Shown here in pieces: positions 54,878 to 64,000 of a DNA stretch of 64,000 nt; positions within the stretch are counted from its first letter, which is position 1, and every line of letters begins with the position of its first letter. Source of the DNA: Moanibacter sp964542645 (lineage in GTDB: Bacteria; Verrucomicrobiota; Verrucomicrobiia; Opitutales; UBA2987); NCBI GenBank assembly GCA_964542645.1, contig CAZIUG010000015.1, positions 434,001 to 498,000 of the forward strand. Reading direction: 5' to 3'. The translations under genes were made by a program, and so were the position numbers. The notes beneath the pieces are model-generated. The model did no database searches, had not been told where the DNA came from, and saw only the letters and a program-made list of their open reading frames with translations.

Positions 54878-55681
54878 TCATTCCCTTGCCCCCAGTCTTG
54901 TCGGAACCCCTTCCAAACAACCGGCCTTATGCATTGACAGCCACTCGTCCATAAAGATTTTATTCCAATGTTCAGTCAGAGGATTCTCCATCATATCGCG
55001 GTAGACTGTCCACATCGTTACGAGCTCATCCGCACCATCCCGAAAAGCAGCATAAGCCATATCAACGGAACGAACCAGGGCTGCCATGATGAATGGGCGC
55101 TGTTTCCAACCTTCAAACATTGTTGAACATTCACGAATCAACTTTGTTGGATCCCCTCCTACTTCTTTCACCGGTTCACAAAAAGGAAGAATGTGATTAA
55201 CTCCAGCCTGAGCTAAAGCCGCCGCCTGGGTCAGAGAGAAAACCGTTGTACAGAAAGTCTCGACACCTTCCTCACGCAGTTTCGCGAACGCTTTCAATCC
55301 GTTCACCCCGCAGGGAATCTTGAGAATAATCTGATCCGACAACTCGGTAAAACAGCGTCCAACTTCGAGAAGTTCGGGGACAGAATGCCCATCGATCTCA
55401 ACCACCACCGGTTTATCCGTAATGTCAAGATAGCGTTGCACAACTTGAATAATTTGCCCGTATTTCTGCACCATCTGATTTAATACTACCGTATTGGTAA
55501 CTATGCCAGCTATCCCTAACGGCATCCAATCCTTCAAATCCTCCGGATCACCAGCCAGCCAGATTAACGGCCCCCTCCCCTCAGCCTTAGCCCGAGACAC
55601 CGCGCCAATTTCCATAGCTTTTTTGTCCTTCATTGTTTCATTTTCATCACCATTCATCATGATTGACGACAATTTCTCCAC
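54878..55681 (-). CDS. Transaldolase-family protein
   Basis: A 267-residue TIM barrel of the transaldolase/fructose-6-phosphate-aldolase class. The Schiff-base Lys is K121 in IILKIPCGVNG. TVFSLTQAAALAQAGVNHILPF corresponds to the next two strands. The N-terminal Asp of the family is replaced by the segment IWLAGDPEDLKDW. It probably cleaves or forms carbon-carbon bonds of sugars or keto-deoxy acids, but may be a divergent paralogue with another substrate. The start is a GTG with a poor context; an ATG at 55660 would shorten it by seven residues. Confidence 0.75.
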   Translation of the reverse strand: MEKLSSIMMNGDENETMKDKKAMEIGAVSRAKAEGRGPLIWLAGDPEDLKDWMPLGIAGIVTNTVVLNQMVQKYGQIIQVVQRYLDITDKPVVVEIDGHSVPELLEVGRCFTELSDQIILKIPCGVNGLKAFAKLREEGVETFCTTVFSLTQAAALAQAGVNHILPFCEPVKEVGGDPTKLIRECSTMFEGWKQRPFIMAALVRSVDMAYAAFRDGADELVTMWTVYRDMMENPLTEHWNKIFMDEWLSMHKAGCLEGVPTRLGARE

Positions 55682-55863
55682 CTGACGATCGAGTCAAGTT
55701 TCTGTCGAAAATAAACTTTCAAATAATGAAGTAACTCCGTACTTTCCTCTAGTGCGAGGGACAGATTGCCCCACCCAGGGATTGTGCCCTCACATCTGAC
55801 AACCGAAAGCTCCTAGTCTACATCATCCAAGCCCAGGATTCAATCGTATCGAACTCCAAGCTT

Positions 55864-57615
55864 ATGAAGGCAATTCTCCACCTTAACACACCCTGTCCTC
55901 CACCCTACTGGGCTCTACTCGAACGTGAGCTCATAAGTACCCAAAGTATAGCTGTCCAAGAGTTCTACGAGCATTATTTCGATGAGCGTGGCTACTTGAA
56001 ATGCGTCCCTCGATGGGGCGGAGACGACGGACCGGACGATGCTGCGGAAAACATGCTCAACTGGACTATTCTTCACGCCCTCGGTGCTCCAGAGATTGTT
56101 CTCGAGCTGTACAAGAGAGGCTGGGAAGGCCACCTTAAGCAGTACACTGAGGCTAAGACGATTGAAGTTCCTTTAGCTCGTGACGGCATGTACTTCCGTG
56201 AATTCCCAGTAACTTTCGACTGGTTCCACAACAGTGAGGGATTCTCTGCCTTTTTTCTTCAGGGCCTGTCAGATCCTTACGATGAACTCTTTCAAAGACG
56301 AACTCGAAGATTCTGCGGGTTCTACATGAACGAGGATCCCTTAGCTAATAACTATGATCCCAAAAATAAAATAATTCGAAGCATGTTCAATGGAAGTCGC
56401 GGCCCACTGATGCGGAAGGCCACAGGTCTCGATTGGGCAGGCGATCCAATCGATGTGGAACATTTTGGTTCTGTGGGCCATGGCGAACAGAGTTATGAAG
56501 AGATGGTGGCCCACTTTAAGGATTACAACGATATTATTGGGGACAACCCCCTCAATCTCTGTACTACCACCTTAGCCCTCAATGCCTACATGCTTTCAGG
56601 TGAAGCTAAGTACAAGGATTGGCTCATTGAATATGTGGATGCTTGGGTTCAACGAACTGAGGATAATAATGGTATTATTCCAACCAACATTGGACTTGAT
56701 GGCTCCATTGGCGGCTCCTGTTCTGGTAAATGGTACGGGGGCGTCTACGGCTGGGGATTCACAGTTGAAGTCCCACAAACAGGTGAGCTTGCTCACCGGC
56801 CGGGCTTCCTAGCTCGCGCCCATTACGGCTTCGGTAACGCCCTTTTACAAACAGGGAATAGGCGTTACGTAGACACCTGGCGTGGCGTAATCGACAAAGT
56901 CAATGAGAATGCTAAGCAAATCGATGGAAAGACCCATTATCCTCACATGTTTGGTGATGAAGGATGGTACGATTACACACCACATCCCTTCAATGATGGA
57001 GCCCTCGAAGTCTACTACTGGTCAATGGATGCAGCGGACCGTACGCGGGTTTCTGACGATCCGTGGATAGCTTTTCTAGGAGGGGAACACCCCAAATTTC
57101 CCGTCGAGGCTTTGCAGGAGGCCATTGAAGCAGTACGCTCAAAAGTAGCTGCGCTTAGAAACGACAACTCAACCCCAGATACTCGCCTCTCCGATGACAT
57201 GAACTCGATAAATCCGGCTACCACTGAGGTTCTAACCCAATTAATGATGGGGGGTCTTCCAACTGGCCGTGCCGGCTTTCCTTTACACTGTCGTTTGCGT
57301 TACTTCGATCCCCTCCTGAAACGTGCTGGAATACCCGAAGACGTAGGTGCTCTTGTGGAATCGATGACCGATGACGAAGTAACGGTAAAGCTTGTGAACA
57401 TAAATCCTGTTACGGAGCGCACTATCGTTCTACAGGGCGGCGCCTATGGTGAACACCAATTCCAAACCGTTTCAATAAATGGTGAATCTATCAAAATCAA
57501 CCGATCCGCCTTTAAGATGCACTTATCCCCGGGTTGTGGAAGCCAACTCAAAATAAGTATGGAACGCTACGCAAACTCACCTACCCTCTACTTCCCCTGG
57601 GACCGCGACTACTGA
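55864..57615 (+). CDS. Unrecognised 583-residue protein, probable alpha/alpha-barrel
   Basis: I cannot assign a family. The protein is soluble, without signal peptide or membrane helices, rich in Trp, Tyr and Asp, with a helical repeat pattern consistent with an (alpha/alpha) six-hairpin barrel up to about residue 420, then a beta-rich C-terminal part (VTVKLVNINPVTERTIVLQGG). Distinct segments are PRWGGDDGPDDAAENMLNW, FDWFHNSEGFSAFF, GSCSGKWYGGVYGWGF and GDEGWYDYTPHPFNDGA. The acidic, Trp-rich patches suggest a carbohydrate-active enzyme (lyase or hydrolase). It starts at an ATG. Neighbours are a transaldolase-like and a SAF-domain dehydrogenase gene. Confidence 0.65.
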   Translation: MKAILHLNTPCPPPYWALLERELISTQSIAVQEFYEHYFDERGYLKCVPRWGGDDGPDDAAENMLNWTILHALGAPEIVLELYKRGWEGHLKQYTEAKTIEVPLARDGMYFREFPVTFDWFHNSEGFSAFFLQGLSDPYDELFQRRTRRFCGFYMNEDPLANNYDPKNKIIRSMFNGSRGPLMRKATGLDWAGDPIDVEHFGSVGHGEQSYEEMVAHFKDYNDIIGDNPLNLCTTTLALNAYMLSGEAKYKDWLIEYVDAWVQRTEDNNGIIPTNIGLDGSIGGSCSGKWYGGVYGWGFTVEVPQTGELAHRPGFLARAHYGFGNALLQTGNRRYVDTWRGVIDKVNENAKQIDGKTHYPHMFGDEGWYDYTPHPFNDGALEVYYWSMDAADRTRVSDDPWIAFLGGEHPKFPVEALQEAIEAVRSKVAALRNDNSTPDTRLSDDMNSINPATTEVLTQLMMGGLPTGRAGFPLHCRLRYFDPLLKRAGIPEDVGALVESMTDDEVTVKLVNINPVTERTIVLQGGAYGEHQFQTVSINGESIKINRSAFKMHLSPGCGSQLKISMERYANSPTLYFPWDRDY

Positions 57616-57878
57616 CTCCAAAAGAAGAATGGGCCCTAGATCAGTTGCCATCTGTATTGTAGAGTTCATAGTTGGATTGGGAAGGTCTTTGAAAGCCGAG
57701 CCTTAGGCTCCTTAGAATATGTGGATATATTAGAGACCACTGCGATCAGGGATTCTTAGAGAGATACGACCTCCAGTGCGAGGGACTAATTACAGACAAC
57801 GGAATCCAGTCGGGAAGGATGCTTTAATCTGACGGCTTGATAAAACTAACATGCTCATGCTATAGAGAATAATTCCAA

Positions 57879-59222
57879 ATGAGTTTGACCAATCTCTTGG
57901 AACAGCGTCTGTACAACTGTGGGCCGATTAAAGTAGGTCTAATCGGTGCAGGAAAATTTGGATCCCTATTTCTGGCGCAAGTTCCAACCTCACCAGGCAT
58001 TGAAGTTACTGCGATAGCTGATCTCGATCTGCAACGAGCACGTAAGACCTGTGCTGATGTGGGTTGGGAAGAAGAGAGTATTACCAGGATTCGATTTTAC
58101 GAGGATGGCCTGCCGCTCATATCCTCATCCGATGTTGAAATCGTCGTCGAAGCAACAGGTAGTCCAGCAGCCGGCGTGTCCCATGCACGCGCAACCATTA
58201 GAGAGGGTAAACATATAATAATGGTTAACGTGGAGGCTGACGTTTTGATGGGTCCGATTCTAGCCCGAGAAGCGAAAAAATCTGGGGTCGTCTATTCAAT
58301 GGCTTACGGCGACCAACCAGCTCTGACCTGCGAACTAGTCGACTGGGCACGATCGTGCGGATTCAATGTCATTGCTGCTGGCAAAGGAACTAAATACCTA
58401 CCCTCATACCACACATCGACTCCAGATACAGTTTGGGACAACTACGGACTAACGCCCGAAAAAGCAGCTTCGGCGAAGATGAACGCACAAATGTTCAATT
58501 CTTTTCTCGATGGCACCAAATCCGCAATTGAGATGGCCGCCATCGCAAACGCAACCGGCTTGACGCCTGCTCCCGAAGGTCTTGGGTTTCCACCATGTAG
58601 TACCAGTGATCTTGCAAAAACACTAAGGCCTCGAGAGGAAGGTGGACAGCTCCATCACAAAGGTCAGGTTGAAGTAGTCTCATCCCTCAATCGAGATGGA
58701 CAGGAAATCCCGCAGCATTTGCGCTGGGGAGTCTATGTCGTCGTTGAGGCGCCTAACAAATACACAACCCACTGTTTCCAAGAGTACGGGATACCTACGG
58801 ATCCCACTGGCCAATATGGAGCAATCCACAAACCATTCCACCTGGTTGGATTAGAATTGAACATATCCATTCTGTCTGCTGTTCTCCGCAACGAACCAAC
58901 CGGACGCACCTCGGGCTTTCAAGGAGACGTTGTGGCTATCGCGAAACGAAATCTAGCGAAGAACGAAAAACTTGACGGCGAGGGCGGTTTTATGGTCTGG
59001 GGAAGGCTCATGCCTGCAGAGGACAGTCTAAAATCTGGAGCGCTACCCATCGGTCTCGCACACGGATTACGACTCATTAAGGAGGTCCGTAAAGGGAAAC
59101 CCGTATGCTGGAGTGATATCGATCCCAACAATGTTGATGATGCGTTTCATCTCCGAAAGGAAATGGATAATACCTTCCGTTCAGAATGGAATTTAACCAA
59201 CAACCTTTCGGAAAAATCCTAA
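57879..59222 (+). CDS. Homoserine-dehydrogenase-like oxidoreductase with C-terminal SAF domain
   Basis: A 447-residue protein matching COG4091-type predicted dehydrogenases. The Rossmann motif GLIGAGKFGS is at residues 20-29, the catalytic-core segment AAGKGTKYLP lies around 168-177, and the C-terminal SAF-like domain begins at about 350 (GDVVAIAKRNLAKNEKLDGEGG). Such proteins occur in pathways of branched-chain sugars, polyols and related compounds; the substrate is unknown here. It starts at an ATG, 263 bp after the unrecognised 583-residue protein and on the same strand. Confidence 0.78.
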   Translation: MSLTNLLEQRLYNCGPIKVGLIGAGKFGSLFLAQVPTSPGIEVTAIADLDLQRARKTCADVGWEEESITRIRFYEDGLPLISSSDVEIVVEATGSPAAGVSHARATIREGKHIIMVNVEADVLMGPILAREAKKSGVVYSMAYGDQPALTCELVDWARSCGFNVIAAGKGTKYLPSYHTSTPDTVWDNYGLTPEKAASAKMNAQMFNSFLDGTKSAIEMAAIANATGLTPAPEGLGFPPCSTSDLAKTLRPREEGGQLHHKGQVEVVSSLNRDGQEIPQHLRWGVYVVVEAPNKYTTHCFQEYGIPTDPTGQYGAIHKPFHLVGLELNISILSAVLRNEPTGRTSGFQGDVVAIAKRNLAKNEKLDGEGGFMVWGRLMPAEDSLKSGALPIGLAHGLRLIKEVRKGKPVCWSDIDPNNVDDAFHLRKEMDNTFRSEWNLTNNLSEKS

Positions 59223-59680
59223 GGCTTAATTTTCAAACTTCTTCGACCCATAGCAATGAGACTCATCTAATTTGGTTCACCATAATCAGTAGCTATAATG
59301 ATTCGCGATGACTCGGTTGTGACCGTCTATTAATCCACCGGTCTAGGATACCCCTAAACTGTTCTCAAAGCAGTTGGAAATATTTTGCTGAAAAGGGTGA
59401 TCCGTGGAAACTGACGGCGATTAATCCTATAGCCACGGACGATATGTATGGGATCGATGGCATCGCCGATACTGTTGAAGTAGGTCTCCTGAAAGGGCAA
59501 TAGCTAGATCATTCTCTGTGCCATCACAGCTCTAAGGCGAAAGTGATTATTCCAGCAATATAAACATCCAGGTTTCTCCCTACAATCAATCCATTCTAAG
59601 CACCTCTCGGATCACTAATTTATCAATGTGTAGGCTCCTCTAATAGGTCGATGAAGGGATGGTCTAACCCAAAGCCTGGC
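59223..59680. other. Intergenic, with a possible decayed coding fragment
   Basis: A 458 bp gap between convergent genes. At 59387-59503 the plus strand reads AEKGDPWKLTAIN then PIATDDMYGIDGIADTVEVG, which looks like the end of a protein but has no start or recognisable upstream body. It may be a gene remnant. No RNA gene is seen. Confidence 0.35.
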
Positions 59681-60616
59681 TTATCCAAATTTTAAATCAA
59701 ATTTCTTCCATACCGCTTCTTCAACTGGCCGGCTCGCCGCTAGGATATTAGCCTCTAACTGGATCTTATTAAGACTCCCAATTGGGTTACCATGAATCCG
59801 ATCCTCTCTAATACAGAACTGAAGCGCTAATTGCAGAAGTTCAATCTTTTCTCGCTGACACCATTTCCAAATCTCGCGCGAGGCCTCTACGTCTTCCTCA
59901 TCTCTATATAGTCCACTCTCCCTCGCCTCGTCGATATCGACACCCGTCAAAAGACCTCTTAAGATTGACCATCCATTCATCACTCCAACATCGGCTGCGT
60001 GAGCAGCCGGTATCAACTTGGAGGCAGCTGTTTTGCGGATCAAATTGTAATCGCTGAAGCAGAGTAGAAAATCGACATTGCCTGTTTCTATAGCCTTAAG
60101 ATGAAAATCGTGCGGGCGCATTCCGAACCCCACGTTTCGGACTAAGCCCCGCGACTTAAGTTGTAGCAGTCCTTCCAAGGTTCCATTCTTAGCCAAAGCC
60201 CTGTCGATATCCTTCGGGTCATGAATCAGCATTCCGTCAAAGTAATCTATCCCGAGCACCACCAATTGATTCTCTACATCGCCGATAACTCTTTCTAACG
60301 AGTAATCTGGTTCACCTTCCCCATAATCTCCCCATTCTGACGCGGAATGACAGCAGAGCCGGCCCGTTATTATGACTTCGTCACGACGTATCTCCCTCAA
60401 CGCCAATCCCAATTTCCGTAGTGAATCACCATAGCATCTGGCACAATCAAAATGATTGACCCCTAACCCGACCGCATGTTTGACAAGCGCAACAGCATTT
60501 TCATCAGAAACTGCACCGAAGTTATTACCGAATCCCTGAGTGCCAAAAGGTATCACGGGGATATTTAATTCGGTTTTTCCAAGACGGCGTCTGGGTAAAT
60601 AATTCCCACATTCCAT
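59681..60616 (-). CDS. Aldo/keto-reductase-family protein lacking the catalytic lysine
   Basis: A 311-residue TIM barrel of the aldo/keto reductase family. Conserved features are FGTQGFGNNFG, the Asp57 and Tyr62 of FDCARCYGDS, and His in MLIHDPKD (about 132). At the strand where the catalytic Lys normally stands (TKxG) this protein has IITGRLCC, so Lys is replaced by Gly-Arg. A Cys cluster (CARC; CC) is also unusual. It may still bind NADPH but act on another reaction. It starts at an ATG and is convergent with the SAF-domain gene. Confidence 0.75.
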   Translation of the reverse strand: MECGNYLPRRRLGKTELNIPVIPFGTQGFGNNFGAVSDENAVALVKHAVGLGVNHFDCARCYGDSLRKLGLALREIRRDEVIITGRLCCHSASEWGDYGEGEPDYSLERVIGDVENQLVVLGIDYFDGMLIHDPKDIDRALAKNGTLEGLLQLKSRGLVRNVGFGMRPHDFHLKAIETGNVDFLLCFSDYNLIRKTAASKLIPAAHAADVGVMNGWSILRGLLTGVDIDEARESGLYRDEEDVEASREIWKWCQREKIELLQLALQFCIREDRIHGNPIGSLNKIQLEANILAASRPVEEAVWKKFDLKFG

Positions 60617-61011
60617 AGCTGCATCTTAGAAACTTATTAAACTACAGGTGAAGAACAAAAATTACGAAATCAGACCGGGGTTATATATCATAGGGGCAAG
60701 TTGAACGATCGATCCGAATCAAACTTGTCCACGGAACTAATTTATGATCACATCTGTTACAATCTTATCCATCTTTAATCCCTTACAGGAGAGGCCCTTG
60801 CATTTTAAATTTGAGCGCGTTTTAACACTGCATATCGCCCAAGTTGGACAAGGTTCCTACGACCTTGGTAGATTGTAATCCGTGAGCACTGCCACTGCCC
60901 ACAAAACATAGATTTTAAAAACGAGAACGAATTATAGTGGATTTCGCGCCAAGAGAGAACAGGGAATATGTCCTAAAAAAACAAGCCGCTCTAGCTCAGA
61001 AGAAATTCAGG
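60617..61011. other. Intergenic
   Basis: A 395 bp gap between the aldo/keto reductase gene and the MFS gene, both on the minus strand. An 85-codon plus-strand ORF (60937-61194) runs into the antisense of the transporter and is not credible. Nothing else is recognised. Confidence 0.4.
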
Positions 61012-62163
61012 TCAGTACTCTTCAATTCGCTGTGTCACAATGAGAGAAACGAGGCATATGCCAGCCCCCCCCAAAAAAATCACTTCATACCCAAAAAGGT
61101 ACCAGGCATAACCGCCCATCAAGGGTGCCGCTACAGAGGCAACATGATTCATGGTCACCCCCATAGACAGGGTAGGACGGAGTTCTTCGGGTGAAGCAAT
61201 TCTGTGAAGATAGGTAGTGAGCGCTATACCTCCAAAAAAGAAAGCGTTGTCCAGACAGTAGAGGACATAAAGAACCGGCCTATACTTAATGAAGGCATAG
61301 CCCAAAAATATGAAGAACAACCCAATATAACTTGCGCTCAGCATTCTGCGCTCGCCGAATCGATCAACTAGGCGTCCCAATATCGGCCCAGTCATCATCA
61401 CCACCACTTGATTAAAGAGAACCAGCACGATTGTGGTTTCAATCGGCATATGGTGTACCTTAACCAGAGCAAAGATGGCAAAGGTGATAAACATCTGTTT
61501 CCGGCAGCCCTGAAGGAATTCAAGCAAGTAAAAGTAACGGAACCGGCGCTTAAAAACAAAAGCCTCTCCCTGTACCGAGTCACCCCTTTGAGTCATAAAG
61601 AGAAGACCTAATCCACCAATTATCGCAACTGCTCCAGCTAAGGCGAACAAGCCGTCGTATCCCAGGAAACGGAATGTAATCAGACAAAACAGGATCGCTG
61701 CAAGTCCGCCGAATCCACCAACACTTCGAAGCAACCCAAGAACCCTTCCCTTCTCCTTGTCCTCAGAAAACGTGAGCGCCATTGCTGCCTCAAGAGGAAT
61801 CCAGCAATGGAACCCTATACTCCAAATCACTGAAAACAAGGCCAACGTTAGAACTGAATCAACTTGAGTGAACCCGATGATTCCAAGTCCAAGGATGACA
61901 AGACTCCAACAACCAAATAGCGCTGGCGCCACCCCGATCAGTAGCGCAATTATGACAACATTGAGTAAACCTGGAATCTCCCTTAGCGCTTCAATTATTC
62001 CCAATTCGTGCGCCTCAATACCCACCCTCTCAACGATGAAATTATTGTAGAGTGTAAACAGAATCCCAAAGAATCCACCCACCATGAGCACCGCGAATAA
62101 GAGCAGGGTGAAATTCCTGTTCCAACCTGTTTTTTTCCCTAATTTGAGCTGCTCAAAGATCAT
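61012..62163 (-). CDS. Major facilitator superfamily transporter
   Basis: An inner-membrane transporter of 383 residues with about twelve hydrophobic helices. The loop between helices 2 and 3 is preceded by IIEALREIPGLLNVVIIALL, and GRLVDRFGERRML matches the repeated MFS loop motif before helix 9. The substrate is not deducible; neighbours suggest a sugar, polyol or organic acid. The ATG at 62163 is favoured; a GTG at 62196 would add eleven residues. Near the 3' end the gene contains runs of eight C and seven A (61065-61079, plus strand), which stay in frame. Confidence 0.8.
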   Translation of the reverse strand: MIFEQLKLGKKTGWNRNFTLLLFAVLMVGGFFGILFTLYNNFIVERVGIEAHELGIIEALREIPGLLNVVIIALLIGVAPALFGCWSLVILGLGIIGFTQVDSVLTLALFSVIWSIGFHCWIPLEAAMALTFSEDKEKGRVLGLLRSVGGFGGLAAILFCLITFRFLGYDGLFALAGAVAIIGGLGLLFMTQRGDSVQGEAFVFKRRFRYFYLLEFLQGCRKQMFITFAIFALVKVHHMPIETTIVLVLFNQVVVMMTGPILGRLVDRFGERRMLSASYIGLFFIFLGYAFIKYRPVLYVLYCLDNAFFFGGIALTTYLHRIASPEELRPTLSMGVTMNHVASVAAPLMGGYAWYLFGYEVIFLGGAGICLVSLIVTQRIEEY

Positions 62164-62290
62164 AAAGATCCAGGGAATTCCTGCTGAAGTACGCACATTT
62201 GTCTGTCGTACAAGATATGACTTATAGCAGAATCTTTGATTGCTCTACTCCACAAAATTTGCAGTCAATCTCTGTCTTAGTGACGCCGAG

Positions 62291-63043
62291 TCACCCTCTC
62301 CCGATATAGGGCATCTTGGTCGCCATTACAGTCATAAACTGTACATTCTCTTCAAGAGGAAGACTCGCCATGTACAAAACAGCCCGCGCCACGTTATCAA
62401 CATTCATCTTCGGCTCATTCTCTTGGATCATTGTCTGCGGAGTACTCTTTTCCGATCGAACAGTCCTTTCCACAGCTGCGTTTCCAATATCAATTTGCCC
62501 ACACGCTATATCATACTTTCGCCCATCGAGCGAAACAGCTTTGGTTAAACCTGTTATGGCATGTTTGGTAGCCGTATAGGGTGCGGAATTCTCTCGCGGA
62601 ACATGAGCCGAAACGGAACCGTTGTTGATGATACGGCCACCACAAGGATTCTGATCCTTCATTATCTTGAAGGCTTCCTTGGTACAAAGAAATGCGCCGG
62701 TCAGATTAGTGTCAACAACCGCTTTCCATTGCTCGGTAGTCAAGTCTTCAAAAAGAACCCCCGGAGCTCCAATCCCGGCGTTGTTAAACAGCAAATCAAG
62801 CCGACCAAAAACTTCCTTTGTTTTGGTGAAGAGTGACTGTATCGACCTAGGATCCGTCACGTCTGTCGGAAAAACAACCGCTCGTTGTCCAGCAGACGCC
62901 TCCGCTGCGGTCGATTCCAACAACTCGATCCGGCGTCCTGCTAACATAACCGAATAACCCTCCTCAAGGAGAGCTATTGATGTCCTTTTTCCGATCCCCG
63001 AACCTGCTCCTGTTACAACTGCTACCTTACTTACAATACTCAT
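62291..63043 (-). CDS. SDR-family oxidoreductase
   Basis: A 250-residue classical SDR. TGAGSGIG is at residues 11-18, NNAG at 87-90, the catalytic Ser at 143, and Tyr156/Lys160 in YTATK. The basic residue pair in LAGRRIELLE after the second strand suggests a preference for NADP. It is unlike the SDR at 0.4 kb outside motifs. It lies 128 bp upstream of the MFS gene on the same strand, so an uptake-plus-oxidation pair is plausible. Confidence 0.87.
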   Translation of the reverse strand: MSIVSKVAVVTGAGSGIGKRTSIALLEEGYSVMLAGRRIELLESTAAEASAGQRAVVFPTDVTDPRSIQSLFTKTKEVFGRLDLLFNNAGIGAPGVLFEDLTTEQWKAVVDTNLTGAFLCTKEAFKIMKDQNPCGGRIINNGSVSAHVPRENSAPYTATKHAITGLTKAVSLDGRKYDIACGQIDIGNAAVERTVRSEKSTPQTMIQENEPKMNVDNVARAVLYMASLPLEENVQFMTVMATKMPYIGRG

Positions 63044-63288
63044 CTCTGATACTTCTTTAAAAACTAAGGGTATAAAGAAAATTTCATTATTTTTCCCTGA
63101 AATTGGGAATTATTCTATCGACTACTCGAAAAGACAGTTAATTTAAATCCCAGAGGCAAGAGAGTTCCTGCTTCCTATTGTTTAACCAATCTCCAAATTA
63201 ATATCTGCCAGCTATTCAGATCTACAGGATACGGCACTAAAGATATATCGCCAGGCATAAATACCTGAAGCAATCACTACATTTTTTA

Positions 63289-63777
63289 CTAATGGTTCTT
63301 CAAGCTTTCATAGAATAAATCCAAAGCTGCGGTCGCAAAAGCCACCATATTGTCATATCGCTTTTTAGATTCTGTATTAACTAATATGCTAACCTCGCTC
63401 CTACCCGCGAGGCCGATTGCGGAATGCCCCGCTAAATCCCCATATCGATTCCCATCCGGACCGGCAGCCCCAGTTTCTCCGATTCCCCAGTCAGAACCTA
63501 AACTTTTCTTTGCAGCCCGACCTAAATCAATCGCATGCGCCTCCGTAGCCGGTCGATTGGCCGCCATATGCGCCTCTGAAATCCCCATCAGGATTCGCTT
63601 AGAATCGTGCGTGTAAACCACACCTCCTCCTTTGAAGTATGTGGAAGCACCGGGAACAGCCAAAAGCGCCGCCGAGATCAGTCCGCCAGATGAGGACTCC
63701 GCCACCGCAATTGTCTCTGATCGGGCCTTAAGAAGCTCACTGACCTTGAGGGCTAATGTGCTAATATCACATTCCAT
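63289..63777 (-). CDS. CinA-family nicotinamide-nucleotide amidohydrolase
   Basis: A 162-residue protein equal to the C-terminal (PncC) domain of CinA, which deamidates nicotinamide mononucleotide in pyridine-nucleotide salvage. The signature AESSSGGLISAALLAVPGAS begins near residue 26. FKGGGVVYTHDSKRILMGIS and WGIGETGAAGP complete the active site. The ATG at 63777 gives the usual length; a TTG at 63825 would add 16 residues unlike the family. It starts a 245 bp gap before the SDR gene on the same strand. Confidence 0.85.
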   Translation of the reverse strand: MECDISTLALKVSELLKARSETIAVAESSSGGLISAALLAVPGASTYFKGGGVVYTHDSKRILMGISEAHMAANRPATEAHAIDLGRAAKKSLGSDWGIGETGAAGPDGNRYGDLAGHSAIGLAGRSEVSILVNTESKKRYDNMVAFATAALDLFYESLKNH

Positions 63778-63910
63778 GGTATTTCTAATTCGAAGTTGAA
63801 AAAAACTAAAATGACTGCTGAACAAAGCAAAGGAAGCTAAAGTTTAAGCCATTTATGTAAATTCGTTTTATTATAATTTTACCCATTTCAGGAACCGGCC
63901 CGAACAAGCA

Positions 63911-64000
63911 TCATTTCTCGAGAATAACCGCCTGTGGTCTCCAGGTCTCTGGATGTCCTTTGATTCCGTGACCCATGACCTCGATCCAAAATGGTATTAC
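63911..64000 (-). CDS. C-terminal fragment of an unidentified gene at the right window edge
   Basis: On the minus strand, the frame is open from the edge to the TGA at 63911-63913, and the 29 codons read like a real C-terminus (PFWIEVMGHGIKGHPETWR, then PQAVILEK). The ordered His, Gly and Trp content argues against a random ORF, but the piece is too short to name. It would continue beyond 64000. Confidence 0.35.
   Translation of the reverse strand, partial: VIPFWIEVMGHGIKGHPETWRPQAVILEK

Noticed and set aside
61065..61079. Run of C8 then A7 near the end of the MFS gene, suggesting a frameshift
   Set aside because: The frame reads through it into a plausible last helix and C-terminus; noted only as an error-prone spot.

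Overview
The window looks like a chromosomal segment of a Gram-negative, probably marine, uncultured bacterium. I favour a Verrucomicrobiota-like (Opitutae-type) lineage. The reasons are a GreA-type factor with a very long N-terminal extension, an mcsA-mcsB-clpC operon without ctsR, a three-gene proton-translocating transhydrogenase, and many phytanoyl-CoA-dioxygenase-like (PhyH) and enolase-superfamily (MR/MLE) enzymes. This assignment is inferred from gene content only; there is no rRNA in the window. I see no insertion sequence, prophage or CRISPR array.

Layout. 1-12.5 kb is an accessory catabolic region: four PhyH-like dioxygenases (one cut by the left edge), an SDR, a PfkB sugar kinase, a GNAT, a galactonate-dehydratase-like MR/MLE enzyme, a DsbA-like protein, a Gfo/Idh/MocA oxidoreductase, a sugar isomerase/epimerase and an M19 dipeptidase. 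12.7-27.7 kb is a housekeeping island: tRNA-Leu(UAA), rsmB, the long greA-like gene, ptsI, ispE, ispD, ispF, ndk, the clpC-mcsB-mcsA protein quality-control operon and an ilvE-like aminotransferase. 28-42 kb is again catabolic: Gfo/Idh/MocA, a one-piece tmRNA gene (ssrA), three more MR/MLE enzymes, an NRAMP-like transporter, another PhyH protein, a secreted basic repeat protein, an exported tandem cyclase-domain protein and a GH4 glycosidase. 42.0-43.7 kb holds the most notable gene: a 547-residue reading frame crossed by one in-frame UGA that is immediately followed by a good bacterial SECIS-like hairpin, i.e. a predicted selenoprotein with a Sec-Ser-Thr-Cys motif. 43.9-50.3 kb has pntAA-pntAB-pntB and the sulfate-activation pair cysD-cysNC. 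50.5-64 kb is a mixed region of cupins, an amidohydrolase, a cyclophilin with an apparent non-AUG start, a Gfo/Idh/MocA enzyme, a transaldolase-like protein, an unrecognised 583-residue protein, a homoserine-dehydrogenase-like/SAF protein, an aldo/keto reductase, an MFS transporter, an SDR and a CinA-like amidohydrolase.

How the genes work together. The MR/MLE dehydratases, sugar kinase, Gfo/Idh/MocA and SDR oxidoreductases, isomerase, transaldolase-like protein and GH4 enzyme together suggest use of sugar acids and unusual sugars, with 2-keto-3-deoxy acids as a likely meeting point. Most of these genes stand alone, on alternating strands with 100-450 bp gaps, rather than in operons. The clear operons are mcsA-mcsB-clpC, pntAA-pntAB-pntB and cysD-cysNC.
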